58,621 nt of DNA, taken from positions 1-58,621 of the forward strand of contig NZ_BADK01000748.1 of NCBI RefSeq assembly GCF_000333595.1. Direction: 5' to 3'. Positions 8,555 to 18,426 of this stretch are shown here, piece after piece. The notes beneath the pieces were generated by a model, which was not told the origin of the DNA, made no database searches, and saw nothing but the letters and a program-made list of their open reading frames with translations. The stretch comes from Azospirillum sp. B506 (GTDB taxonomy: Bacteria > Pseudomonadota > Alphaproteobacteria > Azospirillales > Azospirillaceae). Numbering within the stretch: the first letter of the stretch is position 1; each line of letters opens with the position of its first letter. The position numbers and the translations under genes were made by a program.

Positions 8555-8807
8555 AAGCCGGAGACGTTCCGCTTCCTGGGGGTCGCCCACATCAGCGGAA
8601 CCTCTCGACGCGGCACCTTCCAAGGGGGCGTGGTTGCGCGCCGTGTTGATGGGCTACTTCGTCTATCGCGTGGTGCCCACCAACTTCGCCACCCTGGCCG
8701 CCTTTCGCCGGCAGGTCATCCGGCTCTGGTGGCGGGCGCTCCGCCACCGCAATCAGCATGACCGGACCGCCTGGCAGCGCGTGCGGGCCCGTGCGGGGCG
8801 GGCGGGC
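8555..8807 (+). pseudogene. Group II intron reverse transcriptase/maturase C-terminal remnant
   Basis: Two blocks of a group II intron-encoded protein are visible. The first, 8555-8620, reads KPETFRFLGVAHISGTSRRG, like the family's FTFLGFTHICGKTRKGRF. The second, in the +1 frame from 8622, reads KGAWLRAVLMGYFVYRVVPT and then FRRQVIRLWWRALRHRNQHD. This matches the C-terminal maturase/X region before the H-N-H part. The roughly 40 residues normally between the blocks are missing and the frames differ, so an internal deletion occurred near 8621. No catalytic YADD block is present and no domain V hairpin was found. It abuts the end of the tricarballylate transporter gene. Confidence 0.75.
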
Positions 8808-8831
8808 GGCAATGAGCGTCCCTACCGCGAT

Positions 8832-10154
8832 TTACTTCCCGACGGCGGCAGGAACGGCGTCAGCCGCGACGGACGCTTGCTGCTTGTCCGCTTTGGTCAC
8901 GCGGCGAACAGCAATGGCGGCTGTAAGGCTGATTGCGGCAGCCAAGCTCAGCCACAGCCCCGGCGACGCCCGGTTTCCGGTCATTTCGATGAGGTAGGTG
9001 CAGACCGCCGGCGTGAAACCACCGAAGATCGCCGTCGCCAGGCTGAACGCTAAAGAGAAGCCTGCGGTGCGGACTTCAGCCGGCATCATCTCCGCCAGCA
9101 ACGGGATCATCGCGCCGTTATAGATACCGAAGAAGAACGAAAACCAGAGCTCCACCATCAGCAGCTTGCCAAAGGTGGGCTCCGCCACCAGCCAGGACAT
9201 GGCCGGATAGGCAGTGACCAGGGCCAGCGTCGGAATCAGCAGCAGCAACGGCCGCCGGCCGATGCGGTCGGACAGCGCACCGCCGATCGGCAGCCAGAGG
9301 AAGTTCGAGAAGCCGACGCAAAGCGTCACCAGCAGATTGTCCTGAACCGCCAAATGAAGTGCCTGCCGGCCGAAGGTCGGCGTGTAGGCGGTGATCAGGT
9401 AGAAAGTGGTGGTCGTCATGATCGACAGCATCATGCCGACCACCACCAGACGCCAATTGGCGGCGATGATGCTCAGCACCTCACGGCCGCTCGGCCGGTG
9501 CTTGCGATGCTGGAACTCCTCCGTCTCCTGCAAGGACCGGCGCAGAAACAGGATGAGCGGAATGATCAGGCATCCGATCAGCAGCGGAACGCGCCACCCC
9601 CACCGCGTCATCTCTTCCGGCGGCAGCAGCATGGTCAGGGCGACGCCGATCAACGCGGCGAACATCACGGCCACCTGCTGGCTGGCCGATTGCCAGGAGC
9701 AGTAGAAGCCCCGGTTGCCAGGGGTGGAGATCTCCGACAGATAGATCGAGACGCCCCCCAGCTCGACGCCGGCCGACAGTCCCTGCAACAGGCGGCCGAT
9801 CACCACCAGCAACGGCGCCACCGGCCCCAGGACGGCGTAACCCGGAGTCAGGGCGATGGTCAGGGTGCCGACAGCCATCAGGGCAAGCGTCAGGATCAGC
9901 CCGGCGCGCCGCCCCTTCCGGTCAATGTACGACCCAAGGAGGAGTGCGCCCAGCGGACGCATCAGATAGCCGGCCCCAAAGGTCGCCAGCGACAGCATCA
10001 GCGACGCGAACTCGCTTTCGGCCGGAAAGAAGGTCTTGCCGATGTAGCTGGCGTAATATCCATAAACCATGAAGTCGTACATCTCGAGGAAGTTGCCGCT
10101 CGAGACACGGAATACGGCGCCGATCTTGGCGCGGCGTTGTTCGGCAGTCAGCAC
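8832..10154 (-). CDS. tcuC: Citrate/tricarballylate:proton symporter, MFS (MHS) family
   Basis: 440 residues with about 12 membrane segments. Metabolite:H+ symporter (MHS) signatures are [18 protein letters not shown] at the first helix, [20 protein letters not shown] in the helix 2-3 loop, [20 protein letters not shown], and [11 protein letters not shown] in the second half. CitA/TcuC carriers import citrate or tricarballylate with protons across the inner membrane. It is last in a minus-strand unit after tcuB (32-base gap) and tcuA, matching the Salmonella tcuABC set. The substrate is inferred from the neighbours. Confidence 0.88.
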   Translation of the reverse strand: MLTAEQRRAKIGAVFRVSSGNFLEMYDFMVYGYYASYIGKTFFPAESEFASLMLSLATFGAGYLMRPLGALLLGSYIDRKGRRAGLILTLALMAVGTLTIALTPGYAVLGPVAPLLVVIGRLLQGLSAGVELGGVSIYLSEISTPGNRGFYCSWQSASQQVAVMFAALIGVALTMLLPPEEMTRWGWRVPLLIGCLIIPLILFLRRSLQETEEFQHRKHRPSGREVLSIIAANWRLVVVGMMLSIMTTTTFYLITAYTPTFGRQALHLAVQDNLLVTLCVGFSNFLWLPIGGALSDRIGRRPLLLLIPTLALVTAYPAMSWLVAEPTFGKLLMVELWFSFFFGIYNGAMIPLLAEMMPAEVRTAGFSLAFSLATAIFGGFTPAVCTYLIEMTGNRASPGLWLSLAAAISLTAAIAVRRVTKADKQQASVAADAVPAAVGK

Positions 10155-10186
10155 TGCGTTTCTCCCATGCTGTATTTGTTGGACAG

Positions 10187-11416
10187 TCAGTCGCCGGCGG
10201 CCGGATTCGGCGTGCTCCGGCCGAGCGGCTGCGTGTTTTCCTCCGCGCTCCGCGCGCGGGCCAACCGGACGATATCAATGGGCGGCTCGGCAGCGGCCGG
10301 CACGGCCACCGGGGCCGGGGTCGGGGCCGGTTCCCTTTCCAGCGCATAGCGCAGCAGCGCCGCGGCGCGGTACACGCCGTGGACGAACTTGCTGTAGGGC
10401 ATCAGCAGGAACAGCGACAGCACGAAGCCGAGATGGACGGCAAGGGCGATCCCCATGGCGCCTGTCGAACGCAGCGCCAGAAGGAGCAGGCCGGAGACCG
10501 CCGTCAGGGCCAGCAGCGCCAGGAACGCCACCTCGGTACCCATCAGACGCTTGGCGGTCGGCACCTGATCGCCGGTCAGCTTCAGCCACAGCATCCCTGC
10601 CGTGCCGACCGCAATGCCGAGGCCTCCGAACGTTCCGAGCAGCACGGGCAGGCTGAACAGGCCGTAGGGAGCCTCCCAGCCGAACAGGACATGGTACAGC
10701 GTCGCCACACCCGTGGACGCGAAGCAGGCGAAAAAGCCGTAGAACAGCGCATGGTGGAAGCGCCGCCGCGCCGTCGAGAATGTTTCGTCGCGGTCGTTGC
10801 AGCCGTGCTGCCCGCCGAGGTGGCGGAGCGTCAGCACGTCGGACAGCGCCTGCCGCAGTGGACGGCCCCGCGTCAGCTCCGCCGCCCGTCCGCCGGTATC
10901 CCGCCAGAAATTGGCGAACCCCATGCCGAGGGCGAACAGGACGAACAGGAACGTGACGCTCCCCAGTGCCACCATGACGGAATGCGGAACGACAGCGTAA
11001 AACGCGCCGGGGCCGGTATGCGTGCCATACAGCAGGTCGGGGGCTTGCAGCAGCATCGCACCGAGCAGCACGCCGGCCAGCGCGAGCGCGGTGACGATGG
11101 AAACGACAAGGCCATTGCGGCGCAGCAACCGGGCCATCGGCCGCGGCCACGCATATTCCTCGTAGGTCTCGACGCGCAGCTCGGCGAAGCTTTTCGGCAG
11201 GTTGATGCCGAACTCGTGCGGCGGCGCGTACTGGCAGGCGTGATAGCAGCCCCGGCAGTTGTGGCAAAGATTAGCGAGGTAGCTCAGGTCGCCGTTGGAG
11301 AACGCCCGCCTCTTCTCCATCGCCGGGAACACCGCGCAGAACCCTTCGCAATAGCGGCAGGCGTTGCAGATCTCCAGCGCCCGGCGGGCGTCTTCCAAAG
11401 CCTCAGTGGTACGCAT
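10187..11416 (-). CDS. tcuB: Tricarballylate utilization protein TcuB, membrane Fe-S electron transfer protein
   Basis: 409 residues. The N-terminus has two cysteine clusters, [15 protein letters not shown] (about 17-31) and [13 protein letters not shown] (about 51-63), which can hold Fe-S centres. Then come six or so hydrophobic helices with histidines suited to heme. In the known tcu system TcuB takes electrons from reduced FAD of TcuA and passes them to the quinone pool, regenerating TcuA. The start overlaps the end of tcuA by 14 bases, implying coupled translation. The C-terminal tail is Pro/Ala-rich and probably disordered. Confidence 0.9.
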   Translation of the reverse strand: MRTTEALEDARRALEICNACRYCEGFCAVFPAMEKRRAFSNGDLSYLANLCHNCRGCYHACQYAPPHEFGINLPKSFAELRVETYEEYAWPRPMARLLRRNGLVVSIVTALALAGVLLGAMLLQAPDLLYGTHTGPGAFYAVVPHSVMVALGSVTFLFVLFALGMGFANFWRDTGGRAAELTRGRPLRQALSDVLTLRHLGGQHGCNDRDETFSTARRRFHHALFYGFFACFASTGVATLYHVLFGWEAPYGLFSLPVLLGTFGGLGIAVGTAGMLWLKLTGDQVPTAKRLMGTEVAFLALLALTAVSGLLLLALRSTGAMGIALAVHLGFVLSLFLLMPYSKFVHGVYRAAALLRYALEREPAPTPAPVAVPAAAEPPIDIVRLARARSAEENTQPLGRSTPNPAAGD

Positions 11417-12800
11417 AGGTCGCCGCCTCCTTTCCGGCGATCCGGCCGAACACCGTGCCGATCGCCATGCCGAATCCCGCGAGATATCCGCGTCCGAGAA
11501 TGTTGCCGGCCATGATCTCGCCGGCGGCGAAGAGGTTCTTCGCCGGTCTCCCGTCCTGCATCAGCACCCGCGCCCGTTCGTCGATCTTCACGCCGAGATA
11601 GGTGAAGGTGATGCCCGGCCGCAGCGGGTAGGCGTAGAACGGGGCGATGTCGATCGGACGCGCCCAATGCGTCTTGGGCGGCGTGATGCCGTCGGTCCGG
11701 CAATCGTCGAGCGTCGTGGTGTCGAACGTGCCGGACCGGACCGCCGCGTTGTACTCGTTCACCGTGCGCTCCAGCGCCGCCGGATCGAGGGTCAGCTTGC
11801 CCGCCAGTTCCTCGATGCTGCCCGCCTTGACCGGCGGGAACACCGACGGCATGAACAGTTCCACCGCCTTGGAATCGATGATCGAATAGGCGATCTGGCC
11901 GGGCTGCTGGGCAACCAGCCGTCCCCAGATGGCGTAGCGCTTCGGCCAGAAATCCTCGCCCTCGTCGTAGAAGCGTTGGGCATTGCGGTTCACCACGATG
12001 CTGAAAGGCACGCAGTCCAGGCGGGTGACGATGCCGCCGTCGAACTTCGGCGAGCGCGCGTCGATGGCGACCGCATGGCATTGCGTGGGATCGCCTGCCT
12101 GCTGGACGCCCTGCGCCAGCAGGGAGTCCAGGATCCGGCCCTTCGCATAGGGCGTGCCGCGGATGATAAAATTGTCCGCCGCCTCGCCCCAATAGCGCTT
12201 CAACCAGCCAATGTTGGCCTGGAAGCCGCCGGACGAGGCGACCACCGCCTTGGCGCGGACCGTCGCGGGGAAGCCGCGGCAGGTGACCGTCGCCGAGCGG
12301 ACGACGCCGTCGGCAAGCTCCAGTGCGGTCACCTCGCTGTCGTACAGGACATCGACGCCAAGCCGCTCGGCGGTGACGTAGTAGGCGTTCACCAGCGCCT
12401 TGCCGCCGCCGAGGAAGAAGGCGTTGGTACGCGACAGGCTCAGCGTGCCGCTCAGCGACGGCTGGAAGCGCACGCCGCACTCCTCCATCCACGGCAGCAC
12501 CTCGGCGGTCGCCCGGATGGTCATGCGCGCCAGCGTCTCGTCGGTGTTGCCGCCGGTGACGCGCAGCAGATCCTCCCAGTACTCGTCCTCCCGATAGGCT
12601 TCGGTGAGCACCGAGGTGGGGGCCGTGTGCATGGCCCGCAGGTTGCGCGTGTGCCGACTGTTGCCGCCGCGGAACTCCCGCGGCGCATGCTCCAGCACGA
12701 GCACGCTCGCACCCGCCCTCCGTGCCGAGATCGCCGCGCACAGCGCCGCATTGCCGCCCCCGATCACCAGCACGTCATAGGTTTTCGTCAAATCTGCCAT
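11403..12800 (-). CDS. tcuA: FAD-dependent tricarballylate dehydrogenase TcuA
   Basis: 465 residues from the ATG at 12800, preceded by AGAGGG. The frame could extend upstream to 12890, but that part crosses the regulator's operator. An N-terminal dinucleotide-binding motif, VLVIGGGNAALCAAISA, is followed by the FAD_binding_2 pattern, a GGGKALVNAYY block and the C-terminal GEIMAGNILGRGYLAGFGM. TcuA oxidises tricarballylate to cis-aconitate, feeding the TCA cycle; TcuB reoxidises its flavin. It heads the tcuABC-like operon and is divergent from the GntR gene. A related fumarate-reductase-like substrate cannot be excluded, but gene order favours tricarballylate. Confidence 0.9.
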   Translation of the reverse strand: MADLTKTYDVLVIGGGNAALCAAISARRAGASVLVLEHAPREFRGGNSRHTRNLRAMHTAPTSVLTEAYREDEYWEDLLRVTGGNTDETLARMTIRATAEVLPWMEECGVRFQPSLSGTLSLSRTNAFFLGGGKALVNAYYVTAERLGVDVLYDSEVTALELADGVVRSATVTCRGFPATVRAKAVVASSGGFQANIGWLKRYWGEAADNFIIRGTPYAKGRILDSLLAQGVQQAGDPTQCHAVAIDARSPKFDGGIVTRLDCVPFSIVVNRNAQRFYDEGEDFWPKRYAIWGRLVAQQPGQIAYSIIDSKAVELFMPSVFPPVKAGSIEELAGKLTLDPAALERTVNEYNAAVRSGTFDTTTLDDCRTDGITPPKTHWARPIDIAPFYAYPLRPGITFTYLGVKIDERARVLMQDGRPAKNLFAAGEIMAGNILGRGYLAGFGMAIGTVFGRIAGKEAATYAYH

Positions 12801-12829
12801 GGACCCTCTTTCGCCTTTCGTCGCCGACC

Positions 12830-12870
12830 GTATACCTGTGTATACACAAATCTCGTATATGCTTGTATTC
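12830..12870. promoter_or_regulatory. Probable GntR/FCD operator array between tcuA and its regulator
   Basis: GTATAC occurs at 12830 and 12840, followed by GTATAT at 12855 and GTATTC at 12865. Each pair is spaced ten bases, one helical turn. The core TGTGTATACACA (12837-12848) is a perfect 12-base palindrome. FCD-type GntR regulators commonly bind short palindromes centred on GTATAC. The array lies in the divergent spacer and would control both tcuA and the regulator. Confidence 0.65.
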
Positions 12871-12978
12871 CGATGTATTTGCAGAGTCAATCGTCCGGGG
12901 GCACGCAGCGCTTTCCATCGCCTTGCGGCGAAAATCGTCTATTCTCGCCGTCCGTATTACAGGCAGGAGCATTCAGCG

Positions 12979-13707
12979 TTGGCACGCGCATCCAAATCGC
13001 AGGGATCAGGCCCACAGGACGCTTCCTTGCAAGAGGTGACGGCCAAGGCGCCGCTCAGCGTCATCGCCTACCGCAAGATCCGCGAGGCGATCCGCAAGGG
13101 ACGCTATTCCCCCGGTGACCGTGTTCTTGAGGATGAGATATCGCGCCAGCTGGAGATGAGCCGGACCCCAGTCCGTGAAGCCCTGCACCGGCTAGAGGCC
13201 GAGGGGCTTCTGGTGTACGAGGCACGGTTGGGAATGGTCGTCGCGCGCCTCGACTACCAGATGATCATGGAGTTGTACTCGATGCGCGACGTGCTGGAGG
13301 GGACGGCCGCGGCGATGGCCGCCCGCCACGCCTCGGACGCGGAGATCGCCAACCTGGAGCACCTGTTGTCGCTTGAGGACCGCTTCGCCGACGATGCCGC
13401 CGGCATGGCCGAGCACAACCGCCGCTTCCACGAAGCGATTTACCGCTCCGCACACAACCGCTATCTCCTGAAGACGCTGAACGCGCTTCAGGATCCGTTG
13501 TCGCTGCTCAGCAAGACCACGTTCAGCCTGACCGAACGCCGTACCGCCGCCCACCCCGAACATGTTGCCATCGTCGAGGCGATACGGGCACGGGACCCAG
13601 AGCGGGCGGAACGCGCCGCCCGCGCGCATATCCAAGCCGCCCAGCAGGCCCGCCTGTGCATTATGGCCGAGGATGCGGCCTGGAATGTGGAAGCCCAAAC
13701 CGATTGA
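12979..13707 (+). CDS. GntR-family regulator, FCD subfamily, of the tricarballylate operon
   Basis: 242 residues from the TTG at 12979, chosen because CAGGAGC lies nine bases upstream. An ATG-initiated extension to 12799 would read through the operator array. The N-terminal winged helix-turn-helix has ISRQLEMSRTPVREALHRLE, the GntR recognition helix signature. The rest is the all-helical FCD domain with HNRRFHEAIYRSAHNRYL, whose Asp/His residues bind metal and a carboxylate ligand. Being divergent from tcuA suggests it represses tcuABC until tricarballylate or citrate binds. Salmonella uses a LysR-type TcuR, so this is a different regulator for a similar pathway. Confidence 0.85.
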   Translation: MARASKSQGSGPQDASLQEVTAKAPLSVIAYRKIREAIRKGRYSPGDRVLEDEISRQLEMSRTPVREALHRLEAEGLLVYEARLGMVVARLDYQMIMELYSMRDVLEGTAAAMAARHASDAEIANLEHLLSLEDRFADDAAGMAEHNRRFHEAIYRSAHNRYLLKTLNALQDPLSLLSKTTFSLTERRTAAHPEHVAIVEAIRARDPERAERAARAHIQAAQQARLCIMAEDAAWNVEAQTD

Positions 13708-13968
13708 CGCCTGCGCCAAGGGCTGGCCGGTCCACCACGCGTCCAGGCGGACGATGTTGAGGGCAACGGCGCCCAGGATGTGCTGCAGGTGGGCCTTGGC
13801 CAATCCGATGTACCGACATCTCCTCAGTCCGCGGAGTTGCAGCGCCTGGGCCAGCGTTCCCTCGATCCTGGCCCGTACCGCGTAGCGACGGCGCCATTCC
13901 TCTGTTTCCTGCTGGCGGCGCGCGTCCTGGCGTGCTGCCCGACCGGCTGCTGCGGGAGAAGGGCGCAA
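13708..13968 (-). pseudogene. C-terminal remnant of an IS1182-like transposase
   Basis: On the minus strand the frame reads EEWRRRYAVRARIEGTLAQA, then GLRRCRYIGLAKAHLQHIL and NIVRLDAWW. This is the characteristic C-terminal end of IS1182-type DDE transposases (YAVRAGIEGTLSQ... GLAKTHLQH). The rest of the transposase is gone and no inverted repeats are visible. The remnant abuts the stop codon of the GntR gene, and its frame stays open through that gene without meaning. It marks an old insertion at the right edge of the tcu block. Confidence 0.7.
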
Positions 13969-14427
13969 GCATGCCGATCGCCGCGTGACGGATCGGGCCG
14001 ACGGGACTGCCCAAGAGCATCAGCCTCGGTTTGCGCGCCGCCGAGACCGAGACCGACTACCTCAGGGGCTTCATCGAGATTGCGGAGCGCGTCATTCCCT
14101 AACCGCAGGCAAGGCATCCGCGCCCTTCTCAAGCAGCGCGCGAAGCGCCATCACCTCGTCGGCCATCATGGTCATCCTCGGTCGAGGTCGTGTTGTGGTG
14201 ACCAGACTGTACCGAAGAACCACGACGACCGCCCCGCCGTGGACCACCAGACCGCCTACGACAGCCAGATCAGGGCACTGCGGTGGGCCGGTTCCCCACA
14301 GCTCCTTAGGTGTCGTGCGGTTCCATATTCAGACCTGGGCGGCTGGCGACGACAACCGCCCAGGTTGGCCGGCCCCGCCACACCGTGGGGCACGACCGCC
14401 TTCTCCTTTCCTCGGAGCCTCTGGACA
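13969..14427. other. Spacer with a possible gene tail and a hairpin
   Basis: About 460 bases. On the plus strand a short frame ending at TAA 14100-14102 reads LPKSISLGLRAAETETDYL and then RGFIEIAERVIP before the stop. It resembles the cut C-terminus of some gene, but I do not recognise the family. The rest has no convincing gene. A hairpin at 14334-14364 is listed separately. Confidence 0.35.
14334..14364 (-). terminator. Possible terminator hairpin after the buf-mcp operon
   Basis: CCTGGGCGG and CCGCCCAGG form a perfect 9-bp stem around a 13-base loop, about 64 bases downstream of the chemoreceptor stop on the minus strand. No clear U-tract follows, so it may be a weak intrinsic terminator or only an RNA-stabilising hairpin. 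Confidence 0.4.
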
Positions 14428-16155
14428 TCACGCGCGCAGCGCCTGGAAGAAGCTGTGCGCTGCCCCCTTCAGCCGCCTGGTCTCGCTCCCAAGCGATTGG
14501 GCGGAGGAAAACATGCTTTCCGCAACCATTCCAGCCTGCTCGGCGGCCTGCGCAACCTCGGAAATCGCGGCGCTGACCGCGCCGGCCGCACCGGCGGTCT
14601 CCTGGATGTTGCGGGCGATCTCGCGCGTCGCCTCGTCCTGCTGGGTGACGGCGTCGGCGATCTCCTGCGCCATGCGGCAGACCTGCTCCAGGCTGCCGCC
14701 GATGCCCTGGATGGCACCGACCGCGCCGTCGGTGGCGCTGCGGATCGTTGCGATCTGCCGGGTGATGTCCTCGGTCGCCCGCGCGGTCTGGTTGGCGAGG
14801 TTCTTCACCTCCTGCGCCACCACGGCGAAACCCTTGCCGGCCTCACCGGCGCGGGCGGCCTCGATGGTGGCGTTGAGCGCCAGCAGGTTGGTCTGGCTGG
14901 CGATGGCGTTGATCAGCCCGACCACCTCGCCGATGTGCTGCACCGCCTCGGCCAGACTGGCAACGGTGGCGGAGGAGCGGTCGGCCTGTTCGACCGCCGC
15001 CGTGGTCATGGCGACCGAGCCCTGCACCCGCTGGCCGATCCCGGCGATGGAGGCCGACAGCTCCTCGGTGGCGGCGGCGACCGCCTGGACGGTTCCGGCG
15101 GTGCGGGCGGCGGCGGCCGAGACCTCCTGCGTGCTGCCGATGGTCCGGCTGGAGGAGGAGGCGAGATCCTGCCCGGTGCGGTGAAGCGTGCCGGCCCGTC
15201 CGGCCAATGCCGTGGCCAGCGTGCCGATCTCCGCCTCGAAGGAGCGGAGGTTGCGTTCCAGCGTCTCCTGCCGCCGTCGGGCCTCTTCGGCTTCGGTGCG
15301 TTCGCGATCCCCGGCGGCGCGCAGCCGGACCAGCCCGTCGCGGAACACCTCGACGGTGCCGGCCATGGCGCCGATCTCGTCGCGGCGACCGACCAGCGGC
15401 ACGGCGCTGTCCAGATCGCCGCTGGCCAGCCGCTGCATATGGGCGGCCAGCCGGGCCAGCGGGCGGACGATGCGGCGATGGGTGAACCACAGGAACAGGC
15501 CGGCGATGGCGACCAGCAACACCAGCGCCACGCTGCCACCGGTCAGCACCGTGCCGGTCAGGCTGGCGATGCCCTGGCGGTTGGCCTCGCCGAGAGCGGC
15601 GCGCGCCCGCGTCAGCTCGCCGTTCAGCGTCCGCATCGCCGCCACCGCCGGCGCGGTGTCGAGGGCGGCGGTGCGGGCCAGCCGGTCGAGCGGGGTGTGC
15701 GCCGCCACCGCGGCTTCCGCCTCCGTCAGTTTGGCGTCCAGCTGCGCCATCGCCGCGGCGATGCTGTCGAGCGCCGTGCCTTCGGCGGCGCTCAGCTCGC
15801 CGGCATAGCGGTAGACCTCCAGGTTGGCGGCGGCGGATTTCAGGCTCTGACGCATGTCCGCGGCGCGGGCCGGATCGCCGGTCAGCAGATAGTCGCCGAA
15901 GCGGTGGATCACCCCGCCGAACCCCAGCGCCCCGCGCAGGTCGGACAGGGCGTCGGCCTTGGCCGCGGCCCCCAGGTCGTAGGCATTCCAGCGCTCGTCG
16001 ACCTGCCGGATGCCCTGCACGGTGACGAGGCTGACCGCCAGCACCAGCGCCAGCACGGCGACCAGCCCGGACGACAGCAGCCAGCCGAGTCGGGCGATCT
16101 GCCGGTGGGCGGAGAGGGGAAGACCGTTCTGGAAACTGTTCTGGGCGGCGCTCAT
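14428..16155 (-). CDS. Methyl-accepting chemotaxis protein encoded in the bufferin operon
   Basis: 575 residues from the ATG at 16155, whose first bases overlap the doxX stop as ATGA, so the start is firm. Layout: cytoplasmic tail; first membrane helix about 22-46; periplasmic helical domain about 47-180 without a recognised PAS or Cache fold; second membrane helix about 185-210; HAMP about 211-265; signalling domain. The signalling hairpin is clear: [20 protein letters not shown], then [20 protein letters not shown]. It should bind CheW/CheA in the membrane array. Sharing an operon with bufABC and doxX suggests it senses metal or redox stress, but the ligand is unknown. No C-terminal CheR pentapeptide is seen. 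Confidence 0.9.
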   Translation of the reverse strand: MSAAQNSFQNGLPLSAHRQIARLGWLLSSGLVAVLALVLAVSLVTVQGIRQVDERWNAYDLGAAAKADALSDLRGALGFGGVIHRFGDYLLTGDPARAADMRQSLKSAAANLEVYRYAGELSAAEGTALDSIAAAMAQLDAKLTEAEAAVAAHTPLDRLARTAALDTAPAVAAMRTLNGELTRARAALGEANRQGIASLTGTVLTGGSVALVLLVAIAGLFLWFTHRRIVRPLARLAAHMQRLASGDLDSAVPLVGRRDEIGAMAGTVEVFRDGLVRLRAAGDRERTEAEEARRRQETLERNLRSFEAEIGTLATALAGRAGTLHRTGQDLASSSSRTIGSTQEVSAAAARTAGTVQAVAAATEELSASIAGIGQRVQGSVAMTTAAVEQADRSSATVASLAEAVQHIGEVVGLINAIASQTNLLALNATIEAARAGEAGKGFAVVAQEVKNLANQTARATEDITRQIATIRSATDGAVGAIQGIGGSLEQVCRMAQEIADAVTQQDEATREIARNIQETAGAAGAVSAAISEVAQAAEQAGMVAESMFSSAQSLGSETRRLKGAAHSFFQALRA

Positions 16156-16673
16156 TGACGGTCTCCCATCCGGCGGCGGCTGGCGTGAAGAAGCCAATGG
16201 TCGACCGACAGCCGTCCGCCACCGCGAAGGATCAGGCCGGTGAGCAGCAGCATCCAGAAATAATGCTGCGGATTGCTGAAGGCCGGGTCCGCGGCGCCCA
16301 GCACGAACTGGATCACCAGCGCCATCGCCAGCAGCGGCAGCGCCGCCAGCCGCGTCGCCAGACCCAGCACCAGCAGGACCGGCATGGTCAGCTCGGTGGC
16401 GGCGGCCAGCAGAGCGGCGACATCCGCCGGCAGCAGCGGCACCCGGTATTCCTCCTGGAACAGGAAAAGGGTGGCCGGCCAGTCGCCGATCTTCTGCAGG
16501 CCGGAGCGGAAGAAGATCGGCGCCATCGTCAGCCGGACGGCAAGGTCGAACAGAGGGACCGCAGACCGGTCGAGCCATCCGGCGACCTGGTCGCGCAGAT
16601 CCGACAGCAGGGCCAGCCGGGCAGGGTGCTGCGTCCAAGGCTGCGTCCGGGGGCTTGCAGGCGATGACGTCAT
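16152..16673 (-). CDS. doxX: DoxX-family membrane protein
   Basis: 173 residues from the ATG at 16673; start and stop both overlap neighbours as ATGA. Four membrane helices of the DoxX type are visible. Typical features are [19 protein letters not shown] at the first helix, a helix with [20 protein letters not shown], and the last helices near [17 protein letters not shown]. DoxX proteins commonly accompany bufferin/MNIO operons as the membrane redox partner. The molecular role is unproven; thiol or quinone-linked redox is usually proposed. Strict translational coupling to bufC and the chemoreceptor suggests fixed stoichiometry. Confidence 0.88.
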   Translation of the reverse strand: MTSSPASPRTQPWTQHPARLALLSDLRDQVAGWLDRSAVPLFDLAVRLTMAPIFFRSGLQKIGDWPATLFLFQEEYRVPLLPADVAALLAAATELTMPVLLVLGLATRLAALPLLAMALVIQFVLGAADPAFSNPQHYFWMLLLTGLILRGGGRLSVDHWLLHASRRRMGDRQ

Positions 16674-17527
16674 GGGTCGTTCCCTTCGCGTCCGGTGAGG
16701 GAGGGGGGCCGGTCCAACGCAAAGCCGGCCAGCAACCGGTTCTGCAACAGCAGAGCCAGCAGGGATTGGAGGTCGGCCCCGGCGACGGTCTCGGCTCCTG
16801 CGGTCTCGTCCCCTGCGATCAGGGACCCGACGGCCTCGTCCAGGGTGGCGCCGGACAGAAGCGTGGCGGCGAGCGCGCCGTCGGCCGCAGTCAGCCGGAT
16901 GCAGCGCACCTCGCCTCCGACGGTGCCGTCGCCTCCATCGTCCGGGCTGCGGCCGATCAGGACCGCTTCCGGCAGCGGCGCCGGCACCGTGTCGCCATCC
17001 TTCCACAGCGCATGGATGGTCCAACCGGACCGCACCAGCCGCAGCGATGGGTGCGGGGCCAGCCGCAGGGAACCCGCCTGTTCCAGTGGGATGGCGGCGA
17101 GCCGGGCGAGGTCGAGCGGTTCGGCGTCGGCGGCGAACAGCGCCTCGTGCATCGCCCAATCGAGCCGGGCGAGGTCGGGGGCCCAAGGTGGGATTTCGAT
17201 GGTCAGTTCAGAGGCGGCCAGATCAGCGGCGGCCAGCCAGTCGGCGAAGCCGGCGCCGTAGCTCCACAGCATCGGCAGGCGGGGCGGGGCCTCCGCCGCG
17301 AAGCGGCAGGCGAGCATCGTGAAGCGCTGCCCGCCCAGGACGCGGTGCAGGGTGGGGTGGGCATGGCCGAGGACGGTGGCCAGCGACCCCATCACCGTGT
17401 TGCGGTAGACCGTCAGCCGTCCGGCCGGCAAATCCGGGCGCAAGGCTCCGGCGACCGCCGGATCGCCGCGCAGCAGATAGGCGGCGAAGCCGCTCTGGAG
17501 TTTCGCAAGTTTCGCGTCAGCCGGCAC
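16670..17527 (-). CDS. bufC: BufC, DUF2063-family partner of the MNIO enzyme
   Basis: 285 residues from the GTG at 17527, chosen because CGGAGG lies eight bases upstream and the overlap with bufB is then 11 bases. The track's longer start at 17578 lies deep inside bufB. The N-terminal DUF2063 helical region includes [19 protein letters not shown] and [21 protein letters not shown], typical of the family. The C-terminal half is the second, RRE-like domain known in MNIO partners. These proteins present the precursor peptide to the MNIO enzyme. Stop and doxX start overlap as ATGA. Confidence 0.88.
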   Translation of the reverse strand: MPADAKLAKLQSGFAAYLLRGDPAVAGALRPDLPAGRLTVYRNTVMGSLATVLGHAHPTLHRVLGGQRFTMLACRFAAEAPPRLPMLWSYGAGFADWLAAADLAASELTIEIPPWAPDLARLDWAMHEALFAADAEPLDLARLAAIPLEQAGSLRLAPHPSLRLVRSGWTIHALWKDGDTVPAPLPEAVLIGRSPDDGGDGTVGGEVRCIRLTAADGALAATLLSGATLDEAVGSLIAGDETAGAETVAGADLQSLLALLLQNRLLAGFALDRPPSLTGREGNDP

Positions 17528-18422
17528 AATGGACCTCCGGGATCTTGGCCGGCATTTCGGCTTGCCGCATCCGGGCATCGAGCAGCCGCTGCGCCTTGCC
17601 GGCTTCGGCCAGCAGGCCGTCGAGCGGCGGCAGGTCGTTGTCCCATTCGATCAGCACCGGGCGTGGGCCGATGCGGTCCAGCACATCGGCATAGAGCGCC
17701 ATCACAGCGTCGCCGACCACGCTGCCATGGTCGTCGATCAGCAGTTCCTCGCCACCGACGGTCATGCGGGCGTGACCGGCCAGATGCAGTTCGCCGACCG
17801 CGTCGGCCGGGATGGCATCGAGCCACGCCGCCGGATCGAAGCCGAGATTGATCGACGAGACGTAGAGGTTGTTGACGTCCAGCAGCAGGCCGCAGCCGGT
17901 GCGGGCCGCCAGTTCCGCCAGGAATTCGGCTTCGGGAATCGTGCTGTCGGCGAAGGCGAGGCAGGCGGCCGGGTTCTCGACCAGGATGCGCCGGCCGAAA
18001 GCGTCCTGGGCGTGGTCGATGTTGCGACGGACCCGGACGAGGCTGTCCTCGGTATAGGGCAGCGGCAGCAGATCGTTGAGGTAGATGGCGTCCGTGACGC
18101 TCCAGGACAGATGTTCGGAGATCAGCCCCGGATCCAGCCTGTCGTAGAGGGCGCGCAGCCGCATCAGATGGTCGGGGTCGAGACCGTCGGCGCTGCCCAG
18201 CGACAGGCCGACACCGTGGCAGCTGACCGGCCGGTCACGGCGGACCCGCAGGATGCCGGCCAGACGCGGCCCGCCTGGAACCAGGTAGTTTTCCGGATGG
18301 ATCTCGACCCAGGGGATCGGGGAGCCGGCCGCGACGAACGCCTCCCGATGCGGCTCGCGCAGGCCGATGCCGGTGGCGACCGGCACCAGCCGGGGGAGGG
18401 GGGAGCACGCCGCCGCGGCCAT
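17517..18422 (-). CDS. bufB: BufB, MNIO (DUF692) multinuclear non-heme iron oxidase
   Basis: 301 residues, normal for DUF692. This TIM-barrel enzyme uses two or three iron ions to oxidise cysteine residues of a precursor peptide; in the studied bufferins it makes thiooxazole-type rings. Metal-ligand blocks seen in order are EIHPENY, SCHGVGLSLG, SEHLSW, LVENP, LLLDVNNLY, LAGH, DDHG and IEWDNDLPP. It follows bufA with a 4-base gap and overlaps bufC. All expected ligands appear present, so it should be active. The exact modification of this bufA is inferred. Confidence 0.93.
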   Translation of the reverse strand: MAAAACSPLPRLVPVATGIGLREPHREAFVAAGSPIPWVEIHPENYLVPGGPRLAGILRVRRDRPVSCHGVGLSLGSADGLDPDHLMRLRALYDRLDPGLISEHLSWSVTDAIYLNDLLPLPYTEDSLVRVRRNIDHAQDAFGRRILVENPAACLAFADSTIPEAEFLAELAARTGCGLLLDVNNLYVSSINLGFDPAAWLDAIPADAVGELHLAGHARMTVGGEELLIDDHGSVVGDAVMALYADVLDRIGPRPVLIEWDNDLPPLDGLLAEAGKAQRLLDARMRQAEMPAKIPEVHCAG

Positions 18423-18426
18423 CGCG

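Noticed and set aside
13192-13968. 258-residue minus-strand frame read as one gene
   Set aside because: Only 13708-13968 matches a transposase end; the rest is antisense to the GntR gene.
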